64,000 nt of DNA from Polynucleobacter sp. UK-Gri1-W3 (lineage in GTDB: Bacteria > Pseudomonadota > Gammaproteobacteria > Burkholderiales > Burkholderiaceae), in assembly GCF_018881595.1 (NCBI RefSeq), contig NZ_JACVQA010000008.1, positions 1 to 64,000 on the forward strand, in the 5' to 3' direction. Position 1 is the stretch's first letter. Every line of letters begins with the position of its first letter. Of this stretch, positions 33,207 through 42,665 are shown in pieces. Below the pieces are notes generated by a model. It saw only the letters and a list, made by a program, of their open reading frames with translations, searched no databases and had not been told where the DNA came from. A program made the position numbers and the translations under genes.

Positions 33207-34205
33207 ATGGCAAATTCCATCCTATACTCCATTCTAGATATATCTCCGATTCCTCAGGGGTTTACTGCTGCTGATGCACTTCGCAACACCTTGGATGTGG
33301 CAAAGCATGCTGAAAAATGGGGCTATACGCGCTATTGGGTGGCAGAGCACCACAATATGACCGGTAATGCGAGTTCAGCTACCGCCGTATTGATTGGCTA
33401 CATTGCTGCCGGTACCTCTCACATTCGAGTGGGTTCTGGCGGCGTAATGTTGCCCAACCATGCACCTCTGGTTATTGCCGAGCAATTTGGCACCTTAGAG
33501 TCTTTGTATCCCGGGCGAATTGAGCTTGGATTGGGCAGGGCGCCTGGTAGCGATCAAATGACGGCAAGGGCATTACGCCGAGATTTGCTCGGGAGCGATG
33601 ATCGTTTTCCGCAAGATGTGCGAGAACTCCAGCATTATTTTGGTCCTCTTCAAGAGGGGCAATCCGTCAAAGCCATTCCGGGTATAGGCACCAATGTGCC
33701 CATCTGGATTTTGGGCTCTAGTCTGTATGGAGCTCAATTGGCAGCACACTTCGGTTTACCTTATGCTTTTGCTTCACACTTCGCGCCAGAGCAACTCCTG
33801 GAGGCAATGAGGATTTACCGAGAACTTTTTAAACCATCGGCCCAGCAAGCTAAACCATATTCAGCATTTGTGATGAATGTAGTAGCGGCAGATACCGATG
33901 AAGAAGCTCAGCATCTATTTACCACCTTGCAGCAGAATGTTGTCAGAATGCGTCGCAATACACGAGGCCAGTTACCACCTCCAATTACTGACATGAATGA
34001 ATTTTGTGAACCGCATGAGCAGGCTGCAGCAGATCATACCTTGCAGGTCTCCGTTGTTGGTTCACTAGAGACCGTAAAGAAGGGGATGCGTCGATGGTTA
34101 GATCTTACTGGTGCTAATGAACTTATTTTTACTGGGCAAATTTTTGATCACCAGGCGCGTCTTAGATCATTTGAGATTGCAGCAGAGGCTGCGCAAGGTT
34201 TATAG
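33207..34205 (+). CDS. Luciferase-like flavin-dependent monooxygenase
   Basis: A 332-residue TIM-barrel protein of the bacterial luciferase superfamily. Landmarks are [54 protein letters not shown] and [16 protein letters not shown]. It uses reduced flavin; the substrate is unknown. I chose ATG 33207; the longer frame from 33108 overlaps the divergent DUF1653 gene. Its stop overlaps the PIN gene end by 6 bases. Confidence 0.9.
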   Translation: MANSILYSILDISPIPQGFTAADALRNTLDVAKHAEKWGYTRYWVAEHHNMTGNASSATAVLIGYIAAGTSHIRVGSGGVMLPNHAPLVIAEQFGTLESLYPGRIELGLGRAPGSDQMTARALRRDLLGSDDRFPQDVRELQHYFGPLQEGQSVKAIPGIGTNVPIWILGSSLYGAQLAAHFGLPYAFASHFAPEQLLEAMRIYRELFKPSAQQAKPYSAFVMNVVAADTDEEAQHLFTTLQQNVVRMRRNTRGQLPPPITDMNEFCEPHEQAAADHTLQVSVVGSLETVKKGMRRWLDLTGANELIFTGQIFDHQARLRSFEIAAEAAQGL

Positions 34206-34616
34206 ATCGATTGCTGTGTAATCAGCAGTAATTAAAACCTGCTCTGTTGCTGCCTTACTCGCAAATCGCAGTACTTCATTGTCTTTGCTCATTAATATGC
34301 AAGGTTTTGCTGTATAGGCAAGGTCCAAGAAGACCTGATCGTCTAGATCATTGCATGCCCAGGGTGCTTTCAGAAGGCTTTGATCATCTAACAGCTTCGC
34401 TAGGCTCAGCCATTGATTGCGGATGAATTCTTGTTGATCTGTGTCCAAGGAAAATAAAGGGCGCGTAATGACATCAACAAATTCTTCTAGAGTCTTTTGG
34501 GTTGCCAATGCCTCAATTTTTTCTTCGATTAGGGCTTGCTTTAAATGAAGTGCCCTAAAGTCATTAAAGACAAAGAGATCTAGCAAGACATTGGTATCGA
34601 AAACAACTACCTTCAT
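34200..34616 (-). CDS. Solitary PIN-domain protein (putative toxin family)
   Basis: A 138-residue PIN domain. Acidic metal-binding residues are visible in [14 protein letters not shown] (Asp7), the mid Glu in LEEFVDVI and Asp pairs in [13 protein letters not shown] and [11 protein letters not shown]. These fit a Mg2+-dependent ribonuclease. Such proteins are often toxins of toxin-antitoxin pairs, but no antitoxin gene is adjacent. It follows yaeQ by 9 bp. The 3' end overlaps the converging luciferase-like gene. Confidence 0.85.
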   Translation of the reverse strand: MKVVVFDTNVLLDLFVFNDFRALHLKQALIEEKIEALATQKTLEEFVDVITRPLFSLDTDQQEFIRNQWLSLAKLLDDQSLLKAPWACNDLDDQVFLDLAYTAKPCILMSKDNEVLRFASKAATEQVLITADYTAIDL

Positions 34617-34625
34617 ATTGCAGGT

Positions 34626-35171
34626 CTATTGATTATTGCGCCAAATCTCTGGGGTAATCGTGACCTGGCCTTGATCAGAAGAGACATACGCTTCGCCATC
34701 CTGAACATTTACATGAATGACCATACTGCGTTCAACCAGCTTGTTCAGATCTTCTGCTTGTTCTGCTGGAATGGAAATCACTTGTAAATTGCGGGCGCGA
34801 GTCAGCTTATTTGCAATGCCATCCCACCAGATTTTGCTGGTATGTCCGCCATAGCAATACACAATGACTTGGTCTGAACGGCCACAGGCCTTCAGAATGC
34901 GACGCTCGTCTGGCTGACCAATCTCAATCCACAGCTTAATTGCGTCAGTGAGATCTTTAATCCAAAGATCCGGTTCATCGGTATCACTCAGGCCTTTTGT
35001 AAATGCTAAATCCTCATGCGCCTGCAATGCAAAGGCGATGATGCGAATCATCATCCGTTGCTCAGTCTCAGAAGGGTGCTTGGCGATGGTGAGGGAGTGG
35101 CTGCCATAGTAGTGGCGGTCAGAATCTGCGACGTGAAGGTCGGCTTTGTGGATGGTTGCGCGTAGAGCCAT
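34626..35171 (-). CDS. yaeQ: YaeQ-family protein
   Basis: A 181-residue protein of the YaeQ family (PD-(D/E)XK-like fold). Blocks include TIHKADLHVADSDRHYYGSHSLTIAKHPSETEQRMM, EPDLWIKDLTDAIKLWIEIGQPDERRI and IVYCYG. The role is unknown. It probably forms a two-gene unit with the PIN-domain gene downstream. Confidence 0.92.
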   Translation of the reverse strand: MALRATIHKADLHVADSDRHYYGSHSLTIAKHPSETEQRMMIRIIAFALQAHEDLAFTKGLSDTDEPDLWIKDLTDAIKLWIEIGQPDERRILKACGRSDQVIVYCYGGHTSKIWWDGIANKLTRARNLQVISIPAEQAEDLNKLVERSMVIHVNVQDGEAYVSSDQGQVTITPEIWRNNQ

Positions 35172-35291
35172 GACGCATTATCGCCTTTATGAGCCAACTC
35201 CTGGCCCCAGTAGGCTCATAACCAGTATTATTTGGCTTGCGGCTCGCAATGGGCCTATAAATGTCTCAAATTACTGTGTATCGTAAAACTC

Positions 35292-36905
35292 ATGATCCGT
35301 ATTACTGAATTACGTCTGCCAATCGACCATGCTCCTGAAGCGGTGGAGAAAGCGATTCTCAAACGCCTCAATTTGGATGCTAAAGACTTAATTGCCTTCG
35401 ATGTCTTTAAGCGGAGTTATGACGCGCGTAAAAACGTTGCGCTCTCCTTTATTTATACGGTCGATTTATCTGTAAAACATGAAGATGTGCTTCTCAAGCA
35501 GTTTTCAGGCGACATTCATGTAAGGCCATCCCCAGATACGAGCTATCACTTTGTTGCAAAAGCTCCCGACTCAATTACTGATGGCAAAACGCTAAGACCG
35601 GTTATTGTTGGATTTGGACCATGCGGAATTTTTGCTGCATTGGTTTTGGCTCAAATGGGTTTCAAGCCGATCGTTCTTGAGCGTGGCAAAAAAGTACGTG
35701 AGCGCACTCAAGATACCTGGGGGTTATGGCGCAAAAATGTGCTCAATCCAGAATCCAATGTGCAGTTCGGTGAGGGTGGAGCTGGCACCTTTTCGGATGG
35801 TAAGTTGTATAGCCAAATTAAAGACCCCAAGTTTTATGGTCGCAAGGTCATTAATGAGTTTGTAAAAGCTGGTGCTCCGCAAGAAATTACTTATGTAGCA
35901 AAACCCCATATCGGGACCTTCCGTTTGGTGGGTGTTGTGGAAAAGATGCGCCAAGAGATCATTGACCTAGGTGGGGAGATTCGGTTTTCACAAAAGGTCA
36001 TTGGATTTGATATTGAGAATGAACAAATTACTGGAATCAAGATTGAGGGACAAGCAGATCTCCCTGCTAACCATGTGATCCTGGCTCTGGGGCATAGTGC
36101 GCGCGATACTTTTGAAGCCCTGCATCATGCGGGCGTCTTCATGGAATCCAAGCCATTCTCGGTCGGATTTCGCATTGAGCATCCTCAGTCTCTGATTGAT
36201 AAAGCACGTCTTGGCCCTCATGCTGGCAACGAACTCATTGGCGCAGCAGATTACAAATTAGTCCATCACGCTAAAAATGGCCGTGCAGTTTATAGTTTTT
36301 GTATGTGTCCAGGCGGAACGGTAGTTGCTGCTACCTCTGAGCCTAATCGCGTAGTAACTAATGGCATGAGCCAGTACTCTCGTAACGAACGCAATGCCAA
36401 CGCAGGTATTGTTGTTGGCATTACTCCAGAGGATTACCCCGGTGGTCCACTTGCAGGAATTGAGTTTCAGCGCGCCATTGAATCCAAGGCTTTTGAATTA
36501 GGCGGTAGAACTTATGAAGCCCCAGGCCAACTGATTGGTGACTTTTTAGAAGGTAAGCCTTCTACTCAGTTTGGCAGCGTTATGCCTTCTTATAAACCTG
36601 GCGTTCATTTAACCGATCTTGCAGAAAGTTTGCCTGCTTATGCAATTGAGGCAATTCGGGAAGCGATCCCCGCTTTTGAGAAGCAGATTAAAGGCTTCTC
36701 CATGAAAGATGCTGTATTAACTGGTGTTGAGACGCGCACTTCCTCTCCCTTGAGAATTACCAGGGGCAATAACTACCAAAGCTTGAATATCAAAGGTCTT
36801 TATCCAGCCGGTGAGGGCGCAGGCTATGCCGGTGGCATCTTGTCTGCAGGTGTCGATGGGATTAAAGTAGCAGAAGCAGTAGCGCTAGACTATCTCTCAA
36901 AGTAA
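35292..36905 (+). CDS. Large FAD-dependent oxidoreductase (uncharacterised)
   Basis: A 537-residue flavoprotein. A short N-terminal domain precedes the Rossmann site VIVGFGPCGIFAALVLAQMGFKPIVLERG (about residues 104-132). Then come GEGGAGTFSDGKL and the C-terminal GLYPAGEGAGYAGGILSAGVDG, typical of the family annotated 'FAD-dependent protein' or NAD(P)/FAD-dependent oxidoreductase. Substrate unknown. The start is ATG 35292; the longer frame from 35232 adds an unlikely Cys-rich stretch. Confidence 0.9.
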   Translation: MIRITELRLPIDHAPEAVEKAILKRLNLDAKDLIAFDVFKRSYDARKNVALSFIYTVDLSVKHEDVLLKQFSGDIHVRPSPDTSYHFVAKAPDSITDGKTLRPVIVGFGPCGIFAALVLAQMGFKPIVLERGKKVRERTQDTWGLWRKNVLNPESNVQFGEGGAGTFSDGKLYSQIKDPKFYGRKVINEFVKAGAPQEITYVAKPHIGTFRLVGVVEKMRQEIIDLGGEIRFSQKVIGFDIENEQITGIKIEGQADLPANHVILALGHSARDTFEALHHAGVFMESKPFSVGFRIEHPQSLIDKARLGPHAGNELIGAADYKLVHHAKNGRAVYSFCMCPGGTVVAATSEPNRVVTNGMSQYSRNERNANAGIVVGITPEDYPGGPLAGIEFQRAIESKAFELGGRTYEAPGQLIGDFLEGKPSTQFGSVMPSYKPGVHLTDLAESLPAYAIEAIREAIPAFEKQIKGFSMKDAVLTGVETRTSSPLRITRGNNYQSLNIKGLYPAGEGAGYAGGILSAGVDGIKVAEAVALDYLSK

Positions 36906-36932
36906 AAAGTAATAACTATTTTTATTTTCAGA

Positions 36933-37529
36933 TTATTGGGTTAATTCCTCAATGAGTTTTTTAAATTCAGACTCACTAAAAGAGACATTATCAAATCGAT
37001 GCAATGAGGGGTGGGTTGGCGGCTCTATTCTCCGCTTAACATATTGATCCCAGTGAGTGAGCTTCCATTCATCTCGTGGGTCAGCCCGTTGCTCCATCCG
37101 CTCTTTGGCCTCCAACTCTGCCAGATCAATCCAAGCAATCTGCATGGAAGTCTCTGGTGGCAGTCCTAATGCTTGCGGACTAAACATCCTGCCACTTTGA
37201 ATTTCTTTTGAGAATGGCCCGACCAGAATGACGTTTACTCCCAGAAGCAAATTCTCTCTGGCGGTATCAATAAGGCCTTGGTACTCCCAATCACGTAGGT
37301 TTTCTAGATAGAAGGGGCTATCACGATCGTTGGGGTTTTGAGTGTTTAATTGCATGACATGAGCACTAAAAGCGCCGTATACAGTGTCTTTGTCTAAAAA
37401 GAAAAAATCCTCCCCTGTTTTCTCAATAATTAGGGGCAGAGCCTTTTTGGCAAGAGTCGAGTTCCCTGTGCCGGCATGTCCTGCAAATAAGATCAGGCGG
37501 GGCGCGGAGAGGGTTAATTTGCAAACCAT
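36933..37529 (-). CDS. P-loop kinase-like protein with Asn in place of Walker A Lys
   Basis: A 198-residue P-loop protein resembling small kinases/AAA proteins of unknown role. The Walker A region reads GHAGTGNST (residues 17-25), where Asn23 takes the place of the invariant Lys that binds ATP phosphates. The rest, such as FFLDKDTVYGAFS and a lid-like RRIEPPTHPSLHRFD, looks intact and the frame is open. The codon AAC differs from a Lys codon by one base. The protein may be inactive for ATP hydrolysis. Confidence 0.8.
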   Translation of the reverse strand: MVCKLTLSAPRLILFAGHAGTGNSTLAKKALPLIIEKTGEDFFFLDKDTVYGAFSAHVMQLNTQNPNDRDSPFYLENLRDWEYQGLIDTARENLLLGVNVILVGPFSKEIQSGRMFSPQALGLPPETSMQIAWIDLAELEAKERMEQRADPRDEWKLTHWDQYVKRRIEPPTHPSLHRFDNVSFSESEFKKLIEELTQ

Positions 37530-37596
37530 AGGTAGCTAGTCTCGCAGATATTGGTGGAAATATCTCCTGTTTTGGGGAAGTGACGATAATGTCGCC

Positions 37597-39537
37597 ATGG
37601 CTTTAATCGTACTCACTGATGCAAAACTGGCTTTTGGCCACGTTGACCTCCTCGCAAACACTGCTTTTTCACTTGAATCAGGTGAGCGTGTTGGCTTAAT
37701 TGGCCGCAATGGCACTGGCAAATCTTCTTTATTGAAGATATTGGCTGGTATCGAAAAACTAGATGATGGCTTGCTGCAATATCAGCAAGGCCTTCGCATT
37801 GCTTATGTTCCTCAAGAACCTATCTTTGAGGCCGAAGAAACTATTTTTGAGGCAGTATCCAAGGGGGTTGCCCAGGCTAAGGCTTTGCGTGAGGAGTATG
37901 AGGCTCTTAGCGTTGGCGAATGGGATGATGCTGCCCATCATCGCTTAGACGAAGTGCAGTCGCAATTAGAGGCTTTGAGTGGCTGGAATTGGGAGCAGCG
38001 CGTTCATGAAACTTTGGACCGATTGCATCTTGAAGCAGACCTCAAAATCAATACACTTTCTGGCGGTACAAAGAAACGGGTTGCCTTAGCGCGTGCTTTA
38101 GTAGAGATGCCTGATGTACTTTTACTAGATGAGCCAACCAACCACTTAGATTTGGACTCGATTGCTTGGTTAGAAGAGTTGCTCAAAGAATATCAAGGCT
38201 CAGTCATTCTGATTACCCATGATCGCGCCTTCTTAGATAACGTCTGCACACAAATTGTGGAGTTAGATCGCGGCATTCTGCGTAGCTATCCCGGAAACTT
38301 TACTCAGTATGAAGTTCTTAAAGAGCAAGAGCTCAATTCTGAATCCTTAGCCAATGCCCGCGCCGATAAATTACTGGCGCAGGAAGAAGTCTGGATACGT
38401 AAAGGGGTAGAAGCACGTCGTACCCGAAGTGTTGCCAGAATTGCTCGCCTAGAAAAATTACGTAGTAGCCGTTCTGAGCGCAGGGACGCGATGGGGCAGG
38501 TGAAGTTGGCTGTTTCTGCGGGTGATCGCAGCGGCAAGATTGTGGCGGATTTGCAAAACGTGAGCAAAACCTATGATCGTCCGATTGTGAAAGATTTCAC
38601 GGCAACGATTTTACGTGGCGATAAAGTTGGTCTACTAGGGCCCAACGGTGCCGGCAAAACAACCTTACTTAAATTGATTTTAGGAACGATTGCGCCTGAC
38701 TCAGGCACAGCAACGATGGGTACACGGATTGAGGTGGCTTACTTTGATCAAATGCGCGAAGGCTTAGACCTAAATGCCTCATTAGAAGATTACATCAGTC
38801 CTGGTAGCGAGTGGATTGAGATCAACGGCAATAAAAAACATGTCAAGAGTTACTTGAGTGATTTCTTGTTTGCGCCCGAGAGAACCAATTCTCCAGTAAG
38901 CACTCTATCTGGTGGCGAGCGTAACCGTTTGCTACTGGCACGCTTATTTGCCCGTCCTGCAAACGTTTTGGTCTTGGATGAGCCGACCAATGACTTAGAT
39001 ATTGATACCTTGGATTTGCTGGAGCAACTCCTGCAAGATTATAAGGGTACGGTCTTCTTGGTTAGTCATGATCGCTACTTCTTAGATAACGTTGTCACTA
39101 GCATCATTGCTAATGAGGGCGATGGTTTCTGGCGAGAGTATGAGGGTGGCTACGAAGATTGGAAAATCCAAAAAGCGCGTTCAGACAAAATTCGTGCTGC
39201 CAATGGAAATTTAAGATCAGCAGAAAAGACTGAGGCTAAAGTAGAAACTAAAGCAGAAGCTAAGGCAGATGCAAAAGTGGAAACAAAGCCAGCTGCCAAA
39301 GGTGGCATTCAAAAGCTCAATGGCAAAGAGCGCCAAGAGTTAGAAGTTTTGCCACTACAAATTGAGACCCTGGAAACAGAGCAGGCCGATATTGGTATTG
39401 CAATGAGCAATCCAGATTTGTATAAAAATGAACCTGAGTTGGCAGCAAGTATGCAGGCACGACTCAGTGAGATTACTGCCGATTTAGATCAAAAGCTGCA
39501 ACGTTGGGAACAGCTTTTGAGTCGTTCAGAGTCTTAA
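37597..39537 (+). CDS. uup: ABC-F ATPase (Uup-like)
   Basis: A 646-residue soluble protein with two ABC domains. Walker A sites are GRNGTGKSS and GPNGAGKTT; signatures are LSGGTKKR and LSGGERNR; Walker B ends LLDEPTNHLD and VLDEPTNDLD. No membrane segments. A charged linker rich in Glu, Ala and Lys (about 545-570) leads to a C-terminal coiled coil, the Uup mark. Uup-type ABC-F proteins act on ribosomes or DNA repair intermediates. Confidence 0.92.
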   Translation: MALIVLTDAKLAFGHVDLLANTAFSLESGERVGLIGRNGTGKSSLLKILAGIEKLDDGLLQYQQGLRIAYVPQEPIFEAEETIFEAVSKGVAQAKALREEYEALSVGEWDDAAHHRLDEVQSQLEALSGWNWEQRVHETLDRLHLEADLKINTLSGGTKKRVALARALVEMPDVLLLDEPTNHLDLDSIAWLEELLKEYQGSVILITHDRAFLDNVCTQIVELDRGILRSYPGNFTQYEVLKEQELNSESLANARADKLLAQEEVWIRKGVEARRTRSVARIARLEKLRSSRSERRDAMGQVKLAVSAGDRSGKIVADLQNVSKTYDRPIVKDFTATILRGDKVGLLGPNGAGKTTLLKLILGTIAPDSGTATMGTRIEVAYFDQMREGLDLNASLEDYISPGSEWIEINGNKKHVKSYLSDFLFAPERTNSPVSTLSGGERNRLLLARLFARPANVLVLDEPTNDLDIDTLDLLEQLLQDYKGTVFLVSHDRYFLDNVVTSIIANEGDGFWREYEGGYEDWKIQKARSDKIRAANGNLRSAEKTEAKVETKAEAKADAKVETKPAAKGGIQKLNGKERQELEVLPLQIETLETEQADIGIAMSNPDLYKNEPELAASMQARLSEITADLDQKLQRWEQLLSRSES

Positions 39538-39546
39538 CGCTATTGC

Positions 39547-39864
39547 CTAGCCGCGTGGCAAACGAGCGCGCAGCTGGGCAATTTCATCAAGTAAGTCTAG
39601 TGCCAAGGCAACGCCTGGGACATTTAACTCTAGATCATGTGTGAGATGCGCAGCAGTTTTCGCTCTTCTCAAAGAGTCGCCACTAAAACGCCAGTCTTCA
39701 GGCGATGTTCCCACTGGACTAAGTACTCCCTCTGAAACCCAAGTCATGATGAGATCTTCTGGCGTGCGTGATGCATGAGAAAGCTCAACAATTGTCATGT
39801 GAACTTCATTCTCTACAACTGCGCCTTCAATCCAGGTGATATTCGTTTGTGTCATATCGATCAT
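39547..39864 (-). CDS. cbpM: Chaperone modulator CbpM
   Basis: A 105-residue protein with a MerR-like N-terminal helix region: [30 protein letters not shown], then [39 protein letters not shown]. This is the CbpM pattern. CbpM inhibits the co-chaperone activity of CbpA. Its start overlaps the cbpA stop by 4 bases, the usual cbpA-cbpM arrangement. Confidence 0.93.
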   Translation of the reverse strand: MIDMTQTNITWIEGAVVENEVHMTIVELSHASRTPEDLIMTWVSEGVLSPVGTSPEDWRFSGDSLRRAKTAAHLTHDLELNVPGVALALDLLDEIAQLRARLPRG

Positions 39865-40841
39865 CCCTTCAAATGAGTTCGGGGGTTGAAATCAAAAGCC
39901 TTTTCAAAAGATTGATAAGCTTCTTTATGTGCATCTGTATCCGCTGGCGGGAGGGCAATAGAGGGCACAACATAGAGATCGCCTGCCTCTGCACTTGGAA
40001 TGCCTTTGCCTTTGAGTCGCATTTTGCGACCCGCAACTGTTCCTGCTGGGATCTTTAATTCCAGAGTGCTTCCCGCTGGAGTTGGCACGTTGACCGTTGT
40101 TCCCAAGGCAGCCTCCCATGGCGCTAAAGGAATATCGATGAAAACATCCTTGCCTTCGATGCGATAGATAGGGTTTGGGTGAAAATCAATTTCGAGATAA
40201 AGGTCGCCAGCAGGACCTTCACCAACGCCCGGTCCGCCTTGACCAGATAGTCTGAGGTTTTGTCCAGCCTTAATACCCTTGGGAATGCTGACATCTAACT
40301 TACGCTCTTGGGTGCTGACATGACCATTTGCATCTTGCACAGGCATGTGCAGGGCAATCGTTCGTTTGGCACCGTTATACGCATCGGCCAGATCAATCAA
40401 AATTTTAGCGTGATGATCTTGGCCTTTGAAGTTCATTCCTTGATGTGTATTACCACCGCGTCCACCTTGGCGATGTTTGCCTCTACCGAATAGTGATTCA
40501 AAGAACTCGCTTTGATCTCCCTCAAAACCGCCGCCATAACCCGGGTGACTACCTCCGAAGCCTCCATCAGAATACTCAAAGCCTTCATTCCAATTTGGGG
40601 GAGGGGTAAAGTCTTGGCCGTTTTTCCAGTTCTCGCCAAAGCGATCATAGGCTGCACGTTTCTCGGTATCTTTTAAAACAGCATATGCTTCACCGATTTG
40701 CTTGAACTGTTCTTCAGCGCCAGCCTCTTTGTTTACATCTGGATGGTATTTACGAGCCAGTTTGCGATAGGCTGATTTAATCTCTGCCTCGGTAGCGCCG
40801 CGAGCAACGCCGAGTGTTTCGTAGTAATCCCTAAATTTCAT
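39861..40841 (-). CDS. cbpA: DnaJ-like co-chaperone CbpA
   Basis: A 326-residue co-chaperone. An N-terminal J domain (about 4-70) has the HPD motif in KYHPDVN. A Gly/Phe-rich linker follows ([16 protein letters not shown]), then two C-terminal peptide-binding domains, without the zinc-finger of DnaJ. It stimulates DnaK. First gene of the cbpA-cbpM pair. Confidence 0.95.
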   Translation of the reverse strand: MKFRDYYETLGVARGATEAEIKSAYRKLARKYHPDVNKEAGAEEQFKQIGEAYAVLKDTEKRAAYDRFGENWKNGQDFTPPPNWNEGFEYSDGGFGGSHPGYGGGFEGDQSEFFESLFGRGKHRQGGRGGNTHQGMNFKGQDHHAKILIDLADAYNGAKRTIALHMPVQDANGHVSTQERKLDVSIPKGIKAGQNLRLSGQGGPGVGEGPAGDLYLEIDFHPNPIYRIEGKDVFIDIPLAPWEAALGTTVNVPTPAGSTLELKIPAGTVAGRKMRLKGKGIPSAEAGDLYVVPSIALPPADTDAHKEAYQSFEKAFDFNPRTHLKG

Positions 40842-40902
40842 AAGCCTGTTTCAGTTTCGTTTCGGTCTGGGTTGAGCTAATAGGATTAATTCTACAGTTC
40901 TC

Positions 40903-42450
40903 TTAGCTCATGACCCCAATTTGCCAGGGGACAAATTCATAGTCACCCAGACCAAGGAGCTCGCTCTTGGAGGCTTCTCCAGATGCGGTTCTTAGGAAGA
41001 GCTCAAATATCCTTTGCCCCATCTCTTGAACAGAAACAGTCCCATCTAGGATTTCGCCACAGTTAATGTCCATGTCTTCTATAAGTCGTTGATACATGGG
41101 GGTATTAGTAGCAAGCTTGATACAGGGTGCGGGCTTGGAGCCAAACATAGAGCCACGACCCGTGGTGAAGGCGATGAGGTTGGCGCCTCCAGCAATTTGA
41201 CCAGTGGCTGACACGGGGTCAAATCCAGGGGTATCCATGAACACGAATCCTTTGGTGTTTACGGGCTCGGCGTACCTATAGACTTCCATCAGGGGGCCAG
41301 TGCCTCCCTTCATGGAGGAACCTAAGGATTTTTCAAAGATGTTGGCTAAGCCGCCGATTTGATTGCCGGGACTAACTTGCCCATTAATTTGTACATCCCT
41401 ACCAACGGAGTATTCATCTTTCCACCAGCGAATTCGTTTAATCAGCTTTTCACCAACGGCTTGATTTACTGCGCGGCGGGTAAGGGTATGTTCAACACCA
41501 TAAATCTCTGGGGTCTCCGAAAGAATTCCGGTGCCACCATGGCGCGACAAAATATCGATTGCCGCTCCTAAGGCGGGGTTGGCTGTAATTGAAGAGAAGC
41601 CATCCGACCCCCCGCATTGCAAACCAACACATAAATGGCTGGCAGAAACTGTTTCTCGCTTCGCTTTATTGGCTTCTGGCAGTAGCGCCTTCACAGCCTC
41701 AATACCTGCCTCAATCGTTTTGCGTGTACCGCCGGACTCTTGCATGATGAAGGTATGTAGATTTGTACCTGCAGTCAAATCTTCTTGCTCCATGAGGCCA
41801 TTGAGTTGATTGCGCTCGCAGCCAAGCCCCACAATCAGAGCAGCTGCTAGGTTGGGATGACGAGCGTATCCAGCCATAGTACGGCGGAGCAATTGCATTG
41901 GCTCACCACTCATTTCCATGCCGCAGCCGATGTCATGGCTAAAGGCAACTACACCATCTACATTGGGAAAATCTTTAAGTCGTTCAGGTGTAAACCAATC
42001 AGCAATTTTATTCACCACAGTTGCTGAGCAGTTAACGGTAGAAAGGATCCCAATAAAATTACGAGTACCTACTTTGCCATTTGATCTGACATAACCTTGG
42101 AAAGTGGCGCGATCTGCTTCGGGCAAGAGCTCAGTTGGCTTATATTCACTTGCGTAAGCGTAATCGCGATCAAACTCACGAAACTCAGTGTTGTGACTAT
42201 GAACCATAGTGCCTGGTTCAATGTCGACATTAGCAAAGCCCACTGTCACGTTGTATTTGAGAATTGGCTCACCTTTGAGAATTTTCTTAGCAGCTATTTT
42301 GTAGCCTGCAGGAACCTGACTGCGGCTTGTGAAATTCTCGCTAGTAACTTCGGTACCAATACCAATATCTACTCGAGCAACTACGATATTGTCATTGGGG
42401 TGCAGGCGAATAATAGGACCAGCTAGTTTTTTTTCAGAGATTTCGATCAT
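40903..42450 (-). CDS. UxaA-family sugar-acid dehydratase (altronate/galactarate type)
   Basis: A 515-residue enzyme of the UxaA/GarD family. An N-terminal SAF domain (about 10-90) precedes the dehydratase body: GYVRSNGKVGTRNFIGILSTVNCSATV, HDIGCGM, LGCERNQ and GLQCGGSDGFSSITANPALG. It dehydrates a sugar acid such as altronate, galactarate or a related aldonate to a 2-keto-3-deoxy acid. It is in a cluster with a lactonase, dehydrogenases and a Bug receptor. The exact substrate is not readable from sequence. Confidence 0.85.
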   Translation of the reverse strand: MIEISEKKLAGPIIRLHPNDNIVVARVDIGIGTEVTSENFTSRSQVPAGYKIAAKKILKGEPILKYNVTVGFANVDIEPGTMVHSHNTEFREFDRDYAYASEYKPTELLPEADRATFQGYVRSNGKVGTRNFIGILSTVNCSATVVNKIADWFTPERLKDFPNVDGVVAFSHDIGCGMEMSGEPMQLLRRTMAGYARHPNLAAALIVGLGCERNQLNGLMEQEDLTAGTNLHTFIMQESGGTRKTIEAGIEAVKALLPEANKAKRETVSASHLCVGLQCGGSDGFSSITANPALGAAIDILSRHGGTGILSETPEIYGVEHTLTRRAVNQAVGEKLIKRIRWWKDEYSVGRDVQINGQVSPGNQIGGLANIFEKSLGSSMKGGTGPLMEVYRYAEPVNTKGFVFMDTPGFDPVSATGQIAGGANLIAFTTGRGSMFGSKPAPCIKLATNTPMYQRLIEDMDINCGEILDGTVSVQEMGQRIFELFLRTASGEASKSELLGLGDYEFVPWQIGVMS

Positions 42451-42515
42451 AAATTTCTTTCGATTGAATAGTTTAATTATTCAGCAATTGCGCTAGATTT
42501 TTTAGTAATAGGGGC

Positions 42516-42665
42516 TCACTTAGCAGCTTCGGGCTTAATATATTCGCCTAGGTATTTTGGGTTGATGGTCAGAACTTCAAAGCCTATGTTGTTCATTTGT
42601 ATTTCATGTCTGAGATCTTCCATTAAGGGGGCTCGTGACCATCTTGGGCGCTTATGGTTTCTCAA
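42516..42665 (-). pseudogene. In-frame 49-codon stretch after the dehydrogenase stop, likely gene remnant
   Basis: After the TGA of the dehydrogenase gene (42666-42668) the same frame continues open for 49 codons to TGA at 42516. It encodes RPRWSRAPLMEDLRHEIQMN then NIGFEVLTINPKYLGEYIKP, which looks like real protein, probably the C-terminus of a lost gene. An internal ATG (42621-42623) would give a 35-residue protein. I do not recognise the family. A deletion that fused two neighbouring genes, or a small separate gene, would explain it. Confidence 0.45.

Noticed and set aside
34200..34616. Complete toxin-antitoxin system at the PIN gene
   Set aside because: No small antitoxin gene lies next to it; the upstream gene is yaeQ.
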